NCBI GenBank assembly: GCA_049194865.1
Contig: JBLZWL010000022.1
Coordinates: 124,001 to 188,000 of the forward strand
Length of the DNA stretch: 64,000 nucleotides
Reading direction: 5' to 3'
From: Myxococcus terminator_A
GTDB lineage: Bacteria > Myxococcota > Myxococcia > Myxococcales > Myxococcaceae
The notes under the pieces were generated by a model. The model saw only the letters and a list, made by a program, of their open reading frames with translations. It was not told the DNA's origin and ran no database searches. Positions 1 to 8,121 of the stretch are shown piece by piece (position 1 is the stretch's first letter; every line of letters begins with the position of its first letter). Both the position numbers and the translations under genes were made by a program.

Positions 1-1757
1 ACGGTGTTGAAGCCCAGCCACGGCTTCGCCAGGAAGGCGAAGGGCATCCACGACAGCGCGGGCGCGCCGGCCCAGGCCGAGTACGCCAGGAAGCCCGCGA
101 AGCCCAGCGCGAGTCCGCCCACCGCCGGACGCAGGCCCTTCCAGCCGATGGCCGGCAGCGACAGCAGCACGGGGATGAGCGCGCTGTAGAACAGCGGGCT
201 CACCGTGCGGCCACGACCGAAGATGATGCGCTCCCAGTCGGGGATGGGCAGCGACGCCATCTCCACCACGCTCCCCGTCACGTCCGCGGAGCTCACGAAC
301 CACGTGCGCACGAAGTACACGCCCACGGTGGACAGGAGCAGCGGCACCAGGAACGCGGGACGCAGGAGCGAGTTGAGGTAGCCCGGGCGCTCACGGCCGC
401 GCAGGGTCAACAGCACGAAGGCCAGCAGGCCCAGCGCCCAGTACAGCGGCGGCCAGCGAGACATCCCGCCACCCAGCGACGCGAGCGACGCCTCCGCGTT
501 GAGCAGACCGTGGCCGTACTGCTCGGTCCACGCCTGGTCCGCGACCTTCGCCGCGCCGGCATACAGCGCCTTCTCCACCGCGTCCGGAGTCTTCGCGCCA
601 GCCGCGTACAGCATCGCGGCCACCGCGGCCACGTGCGGCGTCGCCATGCTCGTCCCCTGGTACGAAGCGTAGACGGAGCGGGACGGGTCTCTCGGGTCGA
701 TGGTGTTCTGGAGGATGCCGCCCTCGTCGCCCTTGCGCTTGTCACCACCGGGCGCCGCGATATCCAGCTCCTTGCCATAGGACGAGTACGGCGCGAGCGC
801 GCCATCCGGCCCCACCGCCGACACCGCCACCGCGCCGGGATACGCCGCGGGGAACTCCATGTGCGCGCGACCGCCGTTGCCGGCCGCCGCCACCACGGTG
901 ACGCCCTTCTTGCGCGCGTACTCCACCGCGTTGGCCATCACCTGCGAGTAGCCGCCACCGCCCAGCGACATGTTGATGACGTTGGCGCCCTTGTCCGCCG
1001 CGAAGCGGATGGCGTCAGCGATGTCCGCCGTGGTGCCGCCACCGAAGTGGTTGAGCACCTTCACCGGCATCAGCGTCGCCTCGAAGGCCACGCCCGCCAC
1101 GCCCTCGCCGTTGTTGGTGGCCTGCGCGATGGTGCCCGCCACGTGCGTGCCGTGTCCGTGGTCGTCGTTGGCGTGCTCGTCGTCGTTCACGAAGTCGTAG
1201 CCCGGAACGAACTTCACGCCCTTCAGGTCCGGCACCTGCTTGAAGTCGTCGTGGTCCTCGTAGGCGATGCCGGTGTCGAGCACCGCCACCACCACGCCCT
1301 TGCCCCGGCTGCGCTCCCACGCCTTGGGCATGTCGATCATCTTCAGGTTCCACTGCCGCGTGTACTCCGGATCATTCGGAGTGTAGCTGGAGCGGACCTC
1401 CATCAGCGGCTCGGCGGCCTCGACGCTGGGATGCTGGCGGATGCGCTCCAGCACGCCCTGCACGTCGTCCACGCCCACCGCCAGGGTGAGGGCCTCGTCG
1501 GCGCTCTCCACGGAGTTGAGCTCCAGGTCCACGCCCCAGTCGGCCTCCCAGGAGTCGAACTCGGCCTGGGTGGTGCCATCCTTGAAGTCCACGACGATGG
1601 CGTGGGGAACCACGTCCACGTCGTCAGCCAGGTTGTCGAGCGAGGCGGGAGGCGCTGGCGGACGCTCGGCGTCGCTCTCCGCGGACTTGCACGCAGGGGC
1701 TACCGTCACGGCCAAGGCCAGCGCGGCGCCACCCAGGGTCCATCGCACCATCCGCAT
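1..1757 (-). CDS. Secreted subtilisin-like (S8) serine protease with C-terminal membrane segments, cut by window edge
   Basis: This is a peptidase of the subtilisin family that hydrolyses peptide bonds outside the cytoplasm. The start is the ATG at 1757, and the reading frame stays open to base 1, so the C-terminus lies outside the window. An N-terminal hydrophobic signal ends near APACKS; this could be a weak lipobox or an ordinary signal peptide. An inhibitor I9-like propeptide of about 100 residues follows. All three catalytic blocks are visible: the Asp block VAVLDTGIAYEDHD, the His block GHGTHVAGTIAQA and the Ser block GTSMATPHVAAVAAM. After the catalytic domain come several hydrophobic stretches (for example LLAFVLLTL) that look like membrane helices. 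This is unusual for a subtilase and suggests it is tethered with the protease domain outside. The catalytic assignment is firm; the topology is inferred. Confidence 0.93.
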   Translation of the reverse strand, partial: MRMVRWTLGGAALALAVTVAPACKSAESDAERPPAPPASLDNLADDVDVVPHAIVVDFKDGTTQAEFDSWEADWGVDLELNSVESADEALTLAVGVDDVQGVLERIRQHPSVEAAEPLMEVRSSYTPNDPEYTRQWNLKMIDMPKAWERSRGKGVVVAVLDTGIAYEDHDDFKQVPDLKGVKFVPGYDFVNDDEHANDDHGHGTHVAGTIAQATNNGEGVAGVAFEATLMPVKVLNHFGGGTTADIADAIRFAADKGANVINMSLGGGGYSQVMANAVEYARKKGVTVVAAAGNGGRAHMEFPAAYPGAVAVSAVGPDGALAPYSSYGKELDIAAPGGDKRKGDEGGILQNTIDPRDPSRSVYASYQGTSMATPHVAAVAAMLYAAGAKTPDAVEKALYAGAAKVADQAWTEQYGHGLLNAEASLASLGGGMSRWPPLYWALGLLAFVLLTLRGRERPGYLNSLLRPAFLVPLLLSTVGVYFVRTWFVSSADVTGSVVEMASLPIPDWERIIFGRGRTVSPLFYSALIPVLLSLPAIGWKGLRPAVGGLALGFAGFLAYSAWAGAPALSWMPFAFLAKPWLGFNT

Positions 1758-1918
1758 CGGGCTACTCCTTGAGGAACGAGGCACGCTTCCGGAAGACCCT
1801 ACGAACGAACGGCGAAACGATTGGGTCTGCACAGACAGTCTGTACGTCCGCTCTCCCGGCGTGCAAGTGCGGGAGGCTGAAGAAATGTGAAGGAGTCCGC
1901 TGGGTTGCAGCGCATCGG

Positions 1919-2560
1919 TCATCCGCCGGAGAGCCGCTGGAGCCAGGTCGACACCGCCCGCCCCACCTGCGGCAGGTTGCGCTGGAACGTCGCTCCCGCG
2001 TCGTCGATGACCTCGAAGTCCCCCCCGGCCCGCGCCACCGCCGCCGCCACCGCCGCCCGGGGCATCCGCCCATCCTCTTCCCCTTGGACCACCAACAACG
2101 GGCACGTCACCCGCCCCAGCACCGAGGCGTCCACGTCCGCCGGCGCCACGAGGCACAGCCCGCCCACGGCCGGGAACCTCGCCTGGAGCGCCAGGGCCAC
2201 CTGGGCTCCTCCGTGGAGCGCCGCCACCGCCAGGGCGCTCGTCCCCGCGGTCTCCAGCAGCACCCGCATGGCCGCCTCGGCGTCCTCGAGCAGCGCCAGG
2301 TCCTTGCCCCGCGGCCCCTGACTCGCGCCCACGCCCCGGTGGTTGAAGCGCAGCGTGGGGAAACCCTCTCTGGCCGCCGCCCAGGCCAGCTCGGCCGCGA
2401 TGACGTGATCCATCCCCCCACCCTCGTCCGGCCTCGGCGGGAGGATCAGCAACGGCGGCGCGCGCTTGCCGCGATGCGCCGTGCCCTCCATCACCACCGG
2501 CCCCACCGGAATTAGCGTGGAGCGCTCCAGGAACTGACCTTTCTGGACCATGTCACCCAC
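1919..2560 (-). CDS. Alpha/beta-hydrolase-fold protein lacking nucleophile and catalytic His
   Basis: This 213-residue protein has the fold signatures of the COG2945 type of alpha/beta hydrolase, notably RFNHRGVGASQG after the second strand and VVQGEEDG near the catalytic acid. The nucleophile elbow, normally GxSxG, reads ALHGG, with His116 where Ser is expected. The C-terminal segment where the catalytic His normally sits reads GATFQRN, with no His. Only the acidic residue (Asp163) remains. I infer a non-catalytic, binding or regulatory member rather than an esterase. The start could be GTG at 2560 or the in-frame ATG at 2551; neither has a convincing ribosome site. It is transcribed toward the protease gene, with a 161-base gap holding small inverted repeats. 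Confidence 0.75.
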   Translation of the reverse strand: MGDMVQKGQFLERSTLIPVGPVVMEGTAHRGKRAPPLLILPPRPDEGGGMDHVIAAELAWAAAREGFPTLRFNHRGVGASQGPRGKDLALLEDAEAAMRVLLETAGTSALAVAALHGGAQVALALQARFPAVGGLCLVAPADVDASVLGRVTCPLLVVQGEEDGRMPRAAVAAAVARAGGDFEVIDDAGATFQRNLPQVGRAVSTWLQRLSGG

Positions 2561-2735
2561 ATTAAGAGGGCTCGCACCGAGCCGATACCTCCCCGGAGAC
2601 GCTCAACGCGGTGCGTCGGAATTCAGCGTTTGAAGCGAATTACCGCGTTTGTGCGCAACTTCACGCGTCATCCTGGGACAATGGGGCAAGGATTCTTTTT
2701 CCATCCCCCACTTTGTTGTCCGCTGGAGCCTCCCC

Positions 2736-3674
2736 ATGAGCACCATCGAGCGCGGTCGCACCCTCGTCGGAACCACCCCTCGGACGCCGGTTGCGCGCAC
2801 GACTGAAGCGAACACGGTCGCGACGCCCGCGGTGCAGCCGACGGCGCAGCGCACGAACGCGGTGGTGGATGGCTTCGACAACAAGGCGGCGAACACCGCG
2901 TCCGTCGCGAAGGTGTTCACCGCGCCGGCGGGCTCGAAGGACAAGGTCTATGACGGCAAGCTGGTGGGCGCCAATGGCCAGACGTTCGAGCCCGGCACGC
3001 CGCTGAGCGACATCCCCGCCGTCACGCCGCGCAACAACCCGAACGCGACGGCCACGGTCATCTACACCAACGGCATCCGCACGGATAAGGACAAGCAGGG
3101 CGGGGAGCTGCAGGCGCTGGCGGACCGGACGGGCATGCGCGCCATCGGCATCCACAACGCCACCGAGGGCACCATCTCCGACATCCTTCAGTGCGTGAAG
3201 GACAAGATGGACAAGGGCAAGAACCCGGCCGTGGACACCCTCGCGGACACCATCTACGGCGAGCTGAAGGCGGGCCGGGACGTGCACCTGGTGGGCTACA
3301 GCCAGGGTGGCCTCATCACCTCGCGCGCGCTGTCGGACGTGGCGCGCCGGCTGCGCATCGAAGATGGGATGTCCCCGGCGCAGGTCCAGCAGACGATGAG
3401 CAAGCTGAACGTGGAGACGTTTGGCGCGGCGGCGGGCACCTACCCGGACGGCCCCAAGTACGTGCACTACGTCAACAACCGCGACGCGGTCCCCACCCTC
3501 TTCGGCCTGGGCAGCAAGGGGTGGACGCCCGGCGACCTGCTGCGCCACGCGGGCAAGGACGCGAAGGTGCACTACTTCTCCGAGGACACCGTCTTCTCCG
3601 GTGCCCACTCGCTGACCGACACGTACCTCAACCACCGCGTGCCCTTCGACCAGGCCCGGGCCGGCAACTTCTGA
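2736..3674 (+). CDS. Lipase/esterase-like alpha/beta hydrolase, possible effector
   Basis: The ATG at 2736 is preceded by GGAG at a good distance and is preferred over an in-frame upstream start at 2649. The 312-residue product begins with about 60 Thr/Ala/Pro-rich residues and has no signal peptide. The remainder is an alpha/beta hydrolase with a complete apparent triad: nucleophile Ser189 in GYSQGG, Asp250 in NNRDAVP and His291 in GAHSLTDTY. This arrangement resembles lipase-3-like and phospholipase effector domains. Two small paralogous genes follow on the same strand. A disordered N-terminus, an intact lipase core and adjacent partner genes suggest a contact-delivered or intracellular toxin, but delivery is inference. 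A housekeeping esterase is the alternative. Confidence 0.8.
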   Translation: MSTIERGRTLVGTTPRTPVARTTEANTVATPAVQPTAQRTNAVVDGFDNKAANTASVAKVFTAPAGSKDKVYDGKLVGANGQTFEPGTPLSDIPAVTPRNNPNATATVIYTNGIRTDKDKQGGELQALADRTGMRAIGIHNATEGTISDILQCVKDKMDKGKNPAVDTLADTIYGELKAGRDVHLVGYSQGGLITSRALSDVARRLRIEDGMSPAQVQQTMSKLNVETFGAAAGTYPDGPKYVHYVNNRDAVPTLFGLGSKGWTPGDLLRHAGKDAKVHYFSEDTVFSGAHSLTDTYLNHRVPFDQARAGNF

Positions 3675-3707
3675 GAGCCTCCCGTCAGTCGTGGTAGATA
3701 GACAGCC

Positions 3708-4139
3708 ATGACGCGTGACGAGGCGACTCAACTGGTGCAGTCGTACCTGACGGCTCAGGGCGCGCCCCTGAGCCCCGGTCTCAATCAGAAGGGGCTCGGC
3801 GGAGCCGTTGTCGGCGAGGCGCAGCTGTACTTCGAGCACTCGACCGACACGGGCGAGCTGAAGTGCAGCGCCCTCATCTACCGCTTCCGCGACGCGCCCC
3901 GCCCCGGCGTCCTCGACGGCTTCCGCGACGAGCAGAAGGCTGGCACGGACACGGGCGGCGGCACGGTGGACTTCGAGTCGGAGAGCAAGAGCCTCTTCCT
4001 CAGTCGCACGTACACGTCGCGCCCCATCGACCTGGTGTTCGCCTCCGAGCTGAGCAAGCTGATGGCGGCGAGCCTCGTCTGGGGTGACACCGTGTTCGAG
4101 CGCGTCGCCGCCAAGGTCATCCCGACTCCGTCCCGCTGA
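3708..4139 (+). CDS. Small acidic protein, first of two paralogues after the lipase; possible immunity partner
   Basis: I do not recognise a named family in this 143-residue soluble protein. It shares most of its length with the next gene: both have a TREEA-like helix, LSxGLNxxGLGGAxVGxAQLYFEH, then ALxYRFRxxPxPGVxDGF, a Gly-rich GTDxGGGTVDFE block and SKSLFLSR or NKSLFLSR. No membrane segment or signal is visible. It begins 33 bases after the lipase stop. A duplicated pair of small soluble proteins directly downstream of a lipase-like gene fits an effector with two immunity proteins, or a chaperone and an immunity protein. This rests on gene order and duplication only. Confidence 0.7.
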   Translation: MTRDEATQLVQSYLTAQGAPLSPGLNQKGLGGAVVGEAQLYFEHSTDTGELKCSALIYRFRDAPRPGVLDGFRDEQKAGTDTGGGTVDFESESKSLFLSRTYTSRPIDLVFASELSKLMAASLVWGDTVFERVAAKVIPTPSR

Positions 4140-4141
4140 CC

Positions 4142-4648
4142 ATGGCCCTCGCGTTCTCCCGCCACCTCCAGTGGTTGCTGGCCACCATCGGACTGGCCAA
4201 GCCGCCTCCGCCTCCAGGCGGCCCCATGACTCGCGAGGCCGCGCGTGCGCTGGTCCGCTGGTACCTGCAGACGCAGGGCGCCGGGATGAGCGAGGGCCTC
4301 AACGAGAACGGCCTGGGCGGCGCCATGGTGGGCGGCGCGCAGCTCTACTTCGAGCACCACGCGGACACGCAGGTGCTGGAGTGCAGCGCGCTCGTCTACC
4401 GCTTCCGTGAAGACCCCAAGCCCGGTGTCATCGACGGCTTCCAGAAGGAGGCCCAGGAGGGCACCGACGCGGGCGGCGGCACGGTGGACTTCGAGACGGA
4501 GAACAAGAGCCTCTTCCTGAGCCGGAACTACGCCCAGATGCCCTCGGGCGCCGCGTTCACTCAGGAGATGGAGCGGCTGATGAAGGCCAGCCTCGACTGG
4601 GGAACCACGGTGTTGGACCGCGTGGCCTCGCGCGTATTTGGAACCTGA
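4142..4648 (+). CDS. Small acidic protein, second paralogue with an N-terminal hydrophobic extension
   Basis: This 168-residue product is a close paralogue of the preceding gene over its last 140 residues. It differs by about 28 extra N-terminal residues, a short hydrophobic stretch (LQWLLATIGLA) and then a proline run. The start at 4142 lies only two bases after the preceding stop, implying translational coupling; an alternative ATG at 4226 would give a product colinear with its paralogue. If the longer form is made, the extension could place this copy at a membrane while the first stays cytoplasmic, which would suit protection in two compartments. That reading is inference. The function is unknown. 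Confidence 0.7.
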   Translation: MALAFSRHLQWLLATIGLAKPPPPPGGPMTREAARALVRWYLQTQGAGMSEGLNENGLGGAMVGGAQLYFEHHADTQVLECSALVYRFREDPKPGVIDGFQKEAQEGTDAGGGTVDFETENKSLFLSRNYAQMPSGAAFTQEMERLMKASLDWGTTVLDRVASRVFGT

Positions 4649-4942
4649 CAGGCACGCCTACATCAGCAAGGCCGAACTGGCATCCTCGGAAAGGATCAAA
4701 CTTATCCAAGGAGCGCCATTCTCTTTTCCGACGCCCACATCCCCCCACGGGGACATGGACACGCCTTTAGGTCTCGCCTCACAAGTGCTGCCCTGTACCA
4801 CTCCACAATATCCTTCGGGCACACCCACAGACAGAATTCCTGCATTTACTAGGGAGCCAGCACCGTCGACTCAATCACAGAGACGCAACAAGCCATCAAA
4901 AGCCATCAATCACTCCCCCAATACCAAGCACCCCCCAAGAAA

Positions 4943-6148
4943 ATGTCACCCAAGAACGAACTGAAGCTGGAAGTCGACCGGAAGAGACGTGAAATCTCAT
5001 CCGACAACATCTCCATGTCCATCGGAGAGCTTCTAAATCTATACAAAGAAAACGAGCTAGACATTCACCCGGAATTCCAGCGCGTGTTCCGCTGGGACAT
5101 CAAACAAAAATCCAGACTCATCGAGTCTATTCTACTGGGCATCCCACTTCCCTCAATTTACGTCGCAACAAACAAAACCGGCATCTGGGAGGTAATCGAC
5201 GGCGTCCAACGACTGTCGACAATATTTGAGTTCATGGGCGACCTCCAAGGCCCCCCCGACGAAACAGACGAAACAGACGAAGTCGGCAACGACGACGAAA
5301 TCACAGCCAAACCAGCACTCACCCTCAAGGCAACCAAGCACCTGACCGGCCTCCAGGGCGCCACCTACGAAAGCCTAGATCAAACACTGAAACTGGAATT
5401 CAAACGCTCACGCATGGACATCAAAATCCTTGCTCGAGAGAACGGCTCATCATCCGCCCCAGCCAAGTTTGACCTCTTTGAGCGCCTCAACACCTACGGC
5501 ACCCCCCTAGCACCTCAAGAACTGCGCAACTGCATTCTAGTCAGCCTAAATCCGACATTCTATCGATGGCTAAAGCGACTCGCGAGCGACAAGCATTTCA
5601 GGGAATGCACTCAGCTTCCAGAACAACAGCTCGACGAGAGATACGATATGGACCTTGCCTTGCGGTTCATAACTCTCAAGAACATCGAACCCCAGAAGAT
5701 TGGCGACGTCCACGACTTCCTCCGCGACAGAATGGAAGAGATAGCAACTTCTCGTTCGTTCGACCGAGCCCGAGAGGAGCATGTCTTTCGCTCCGTCTTC
5801 GAACTTCTCGACGAGTCTCTGGGGGGGAATGCTCTACGTCCATGGAACGACACTCTCAATACTTTCCGAGGTGCACTGTCGCTAGCGGCCTTCGAGGGTC
5901 TAGCGCTATCAATGGGCAACTATTGGGATAGAATCGAGCCACACAAAGACAAATTCTCCTGCACTTCAGTTGTCAAAAAACTCTGGAAGACCCCCGAATA
6001 CAATAAAGGATTTTCTGGCTTGCGCGCGAGCGAGCGAATGGTGCGTGTCATGCCTGCCGGAAAACGGGTCGTACAGACGGAAATCAACAAAATCTCAATT
6101 CCGCCACCGAAAGCCCTCCCAGGCAAAACCCGAAAGAAGACCCCTTAA
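4943..6148 (+). CDS. DUF262 domain protein (ParB/Srx-fold N-terminus), probable defence component
   Basis: This 401-residue protein carries the DUF262 signatures: LLNLYKENELDIHPEFQR, FRWDIKQKSRLIESILLGIP, and DGVQRLSTI at residues 86-94, a variant of the usual DGQQR motif. DUF262 is related to the ParB/sulfiredoxin fold and forms the N-terminal NTP-hydrolysing part of GmrSD-type type IV restriction enzymes. Here the C-terminal DUF1559/HNH-like nuclease part is not evident. An acidic insert rich in Asp and Glu sits at about residues 104-120. The gene is followed after 24 bases by a HEPN protein on the same strand. DUF262 next to HEPN is a known type of defence-linked pairing. No good Shine-Dalgarno precedes this ATG, and a downstream ATG at 5014 is an alternative. 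Confidence 0.85.
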   Translation: MSPKNELKLEVDRKRREISSDNISMSIGELLNLYKENELDIHPEFQRVFRWDIKQKSRLIESILLGIPLPSIYVATNKTGIWEVIDGVQRLSTIFEFMGDLQGPPDETDETDEVGNDDEITAKPALTLKATKHLTGLQGATYESLDQTLKLEFKRSRMDIKILARENGSSSAPAKFDLFERLNTYGTPLAPQELRNCILVSLNPTFYRWLKRLASDKHFRECTQLPEQQLDERYDMDLALRFITLKNIEPQKIGDVHDFLRDRMEEIATSRSFDRAREEHVFRSVFELLDESLGGNALRPWNDTLNTFRGALSLAAFEGLALSMGNYWDRIEPHKDKFSCTSVVKKLWKTPEYNKGFSGLRASERMVRVMPAGKRVVQTEINKISIPPPKALPGKTRKKTP

Positions 6149-6172
6149 CCCACTCAACTCAACTCCAAGACA

Positions 6173-6865
6173 ATGAGCATCACTTCAATACCCGGCTTAC
6201 AGGCCAAACTTGAGAAAGACGTCGCTTGGCGGAAAAAGGAGATCGTCGACATCAAGATGCTCGCAACCCAGGCGACACCGGACCTCCATCACATTTTCAG
6301 AGCTGGAACAGTCATGCTTTGCGCGCACTGGGAAGGCTATCTAAAGAACTCCGTTCAGCGCTACATTGACCATGTCCTAGCTCAACGACTCCCCATCAAA
6401 GATCTATCGCCTGTCTTTGTCGCCAACCTATATTTCAAGGACGTAAAACTCGCAGCACTGGCAGATCATCCGGCAAGCGAAAACCATCACATTCGACTCG
6501 CAAAGCGCATTCTGAAAGGTACCGATGCGATCTGCGAGCCTCCTGCCTGGGATCTAGCCAAAGATTCGAACCCTGGCACGAATATGGTAGACAAACTGTT
6601 GCGTTCTGCGGGCCTAGACTCCAACCTGGGCATGAATGCAGCAGACTGGTCAGCAACGAAAGTATTTATTGACGAGCACGTGCTCGCGGACCGCCACAAA
6701 ATTGCTCACGGAGAACACTGCCGTGTGGACAAGTCAGTCTTTACAGAGAGAGCAGAACGCCTAGTCGGTCTCTTTGATCGGCTAACAGACTCAATTCTGA
6801 AATCGGCGATCAGACAGGACTACCGGAATGCTCCGCCTAGCCAAGCCCATGATGCCAATCCATAG
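6173..6865 (+). CDS. MAE_28990/MAE_18760-like HEPN protein, candidate ribonuclease toxin
   Basis: This 230-residue helical protein has the catalytic HEPN motif R-x4-H as RHKIAHGE (Arg174 and His179). Its N-terminal features, an AGTVMLCAHWEGYLKN helix, match the RiboL-PSP/MAE_28990 class of HEPN proteins. HEPN proteins of this type are generally metal-independent endoribonucleases that act in abortive infection or toxin-antitoxin systems. It follows the DUF262 gene by 24 bases and shares its low-GC codon use, so the two probably form one operon. A likely scheme is that the DUF262 protein senses or licenses and the HEPN protein cleaves RNA. Family assignment is from motifs; the pairing logic is inferred. 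Confidence 0.85.
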   Translation: MSITSIPGLQAKLEKDVAWRKKEIVDIKMLATQATPDLHHIFRAGTVMLCAHWEGYLKNSVQRYIDHVLAQRLPIKDLSPVFVANLYFKDVKLAALADHPASENHHIRLAKRILKGTDAICEPPAWDLAKDSNPGTNMVDKLLRSAGLDSNLGMNAADWSATKVFIDEHVLADRHKIAHGEHCRVDKSVFTERAERLVGLFDRLTDSILKSAIRQDYRNAPPSQAHDANP

Positions 6866-6920
6866 GCTTAGCTAGTTTTCATCGGCGTTCGCCCTATCAG
6901 GACGCTGTGCTGGGCTTCAA

Positions 6921-8117
6921 TTACACCGCCTGAAGCACGTAGAACTTGAGGTACTTGCCCTCGGGGAACTGCAACCGCACCGGGTGGTCCGGCGGCTGGT
7001 AGCGCTCCTCCACGAGTGCCAGGTCCACGCCGGCCTTGAAGCCCGCCTCGCGCACCGCGCCGATGAAGTCTTCGGGAGTCACGCGCGCCGAGCATGACGC
7101 CGTGGCCAGCAGGCCGCCCGGCCGCAGGAGGTTCAGCGCCTGCCGATTCAGGGACGCGTACCCGTCCAGGGCCGCCTGCACCGCGCGCTGGCTCTTCGCG
7201 AAGGCCGGCGGGTCCAGGATGATCATGTCGAAGGTGCGGCCCTCCTCCTTGAAGGACTGGATGACGGTGAACACGTCCGCCGCGAGGAAGTCATGCTTCT
7301 CCGCGGGCAGCCCGTTGCGCGTGAAGTTCTCGCGCGCCAGGGCGATGGCCTCCGGGTCGATGTCCACCGAGAACACCGTGTTCGCCCCACCCAGCGCCGC
7401 GTTGACGGAGAAGCCGCCGCTGAAGCTGAAGCAGTTGAGCACGTCCCGGCCCTTGGCCAGTCGGCGGATGAGGTGACGGTTCTCCCGCTGGTCCAGGAAG
7501 AAGCCCGTCTTCTGGCCGCGCCACACGTCCACCATGAAGGTGACGCCGCGCTCACGAATGGCGATCTGCTCCGGCGCGTCAGGCCCGTACAGCATGCGCC
7601 CCGAGCCGCGCCCCTCGTCCTCCTCCACGTCGTCGCGCGCCACTTCATCACGACCGACGATGCCCTTGAGGCCGGGGATGCCGGCCTTGAGCGCCTCCAC
7701 GATGAGCGGGCGGTACGGCGTCAGGCCCGCCGAATACAGCTTCATCACCGCCCAGCCGGCATAGAGGTCCACCACCACGCCCGGCAGTCCGTCGCCTTCG
7801 CCATGAATCAGGCGGTAGCTGTCCGTGTCGGTCAGGTCGATGAGGGACTGGCGCTCGGCCAGTGAGCGCCGCACGCGACGGGTGATGAAGCCCGAGTCCA
7901 CTGTGTCCCGCGAGTCACGCGTCAGCACCCGCACCGCGATGGCGGAGTGCGGGTCGTAATACCCCCGCGCGACGAACTTCCCGTTCTCCGTCAGGTCCAC
8001 CACGCTGCCGGCGGGAATCCTCGGGATGTGCTCCAGCGCCTTGCGAAACACCCACGGGTGTCCCGCGCGCAGGTGGCGCCCCAGTCCCCGCGCCAGCTCC
8101 AGCTTCACGACATTCAC
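6921..8117 (-). CDS. Class I SAM-dependent rRNA methyltransferase (RlmI family)
   Basis: The enzyme transfers a methyl group from S-adenosylmethionine to a cytosine C5 in 23S rRNA in the RlmI family. The GTG start at 8117 follows a strong GAGGAG ribosome site and lies four bases from the stop of the upstream HAD gene, so it replaces a longer frame that would run into that gene. The 398-residue length equals that of E. coli RlmI. A PUA-like domain occupies the first 80 residues. The methyltransferase core has FFLDQRENR, the SAM-binding LNCFSFSGGFSVNAAL, the IILDPPAFAKSQ block and a Cys in ATASCSARV that fits the catalytic position. It is the third gene of a tightly packed leftward operon. The exact target base is unproven. 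Confidence 0.9.
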   Translation of the reverse strand: MNVVKLELARGLGRHLRAGHPWVFRKALEHIPRIPAGSVVDLTENGKFVARGYYDPHSAIAVRVLTRDSRDTVDSGFITRRVRRSLAERQSLIDLTDTDSYRLIHGEGDGLPGVVVDLYAGWAVMKLYSAGLTPYRPLIVEALKAGIPGLKGIVGRDEVARDDVEEDEGRGSGRMLYGPDAPEQIAIRERGVTFMVDVWRGQKTGFFLDQRENRHLIRRLAKGRDVLNCFSFSGGFSVNAALGGANTVFSVDIDPEAIALARENFTRNGLPAEKHDFLAADVFTVIQSFKEEGRTFDMIILDPPAFAKSQRAVQAALDGYASLNRQALNLLRPGGLLATASCSARVTPEDFIGAVREAGFKAGVDLALVEERYQPPDHPVRLQFPEGKYLKFYVLQAV

Positions 8118-8121
8118 GGTG

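Larger units (their letters stand above)
4649..6920. other. Compositionally distinct insert carrying the DUF262 and HEPN genes
   Basis: Base composition falls clearly from about 4,650 to 6,900: A/T-rich codons such as AAA, ATA, CTA and AAT are common here and rare in both flanks. The first 294 bases (4649-4942) contain no gene I can support, no clear sigma-70 or sigma-54 promoter, and only a short direct repeat of AGCCATCAA just before the first gene. Both flanking neighbours are intact, and I see no integrase, transposase, tRNA or obvious attachment repeat. The simplest reading is a horizontally acquired two-gene cassette. Confidence 0.7.

Noticed and set aside
1831..1875. Palindrome ACAGACAGTCTGT (1831-1843) and a CTCCCG/CGGGAG hairpin (1853-1875)
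   Set aside because: Both lie between two minus-strand genes. The hairpin has no T-tract, and the palindrome has no matching second copy, so neither supports a terminator or operator call.
6559..6575. A tRNA T-arm-like sequence on the minus strand (TTCGAAT loop with a weak five-pair stem)
   Set aside because: It lies inside the HEPN coding sequence, has G-T pairs in the stem, and no acceptor, D-arm or anticodon arm could be built around it.
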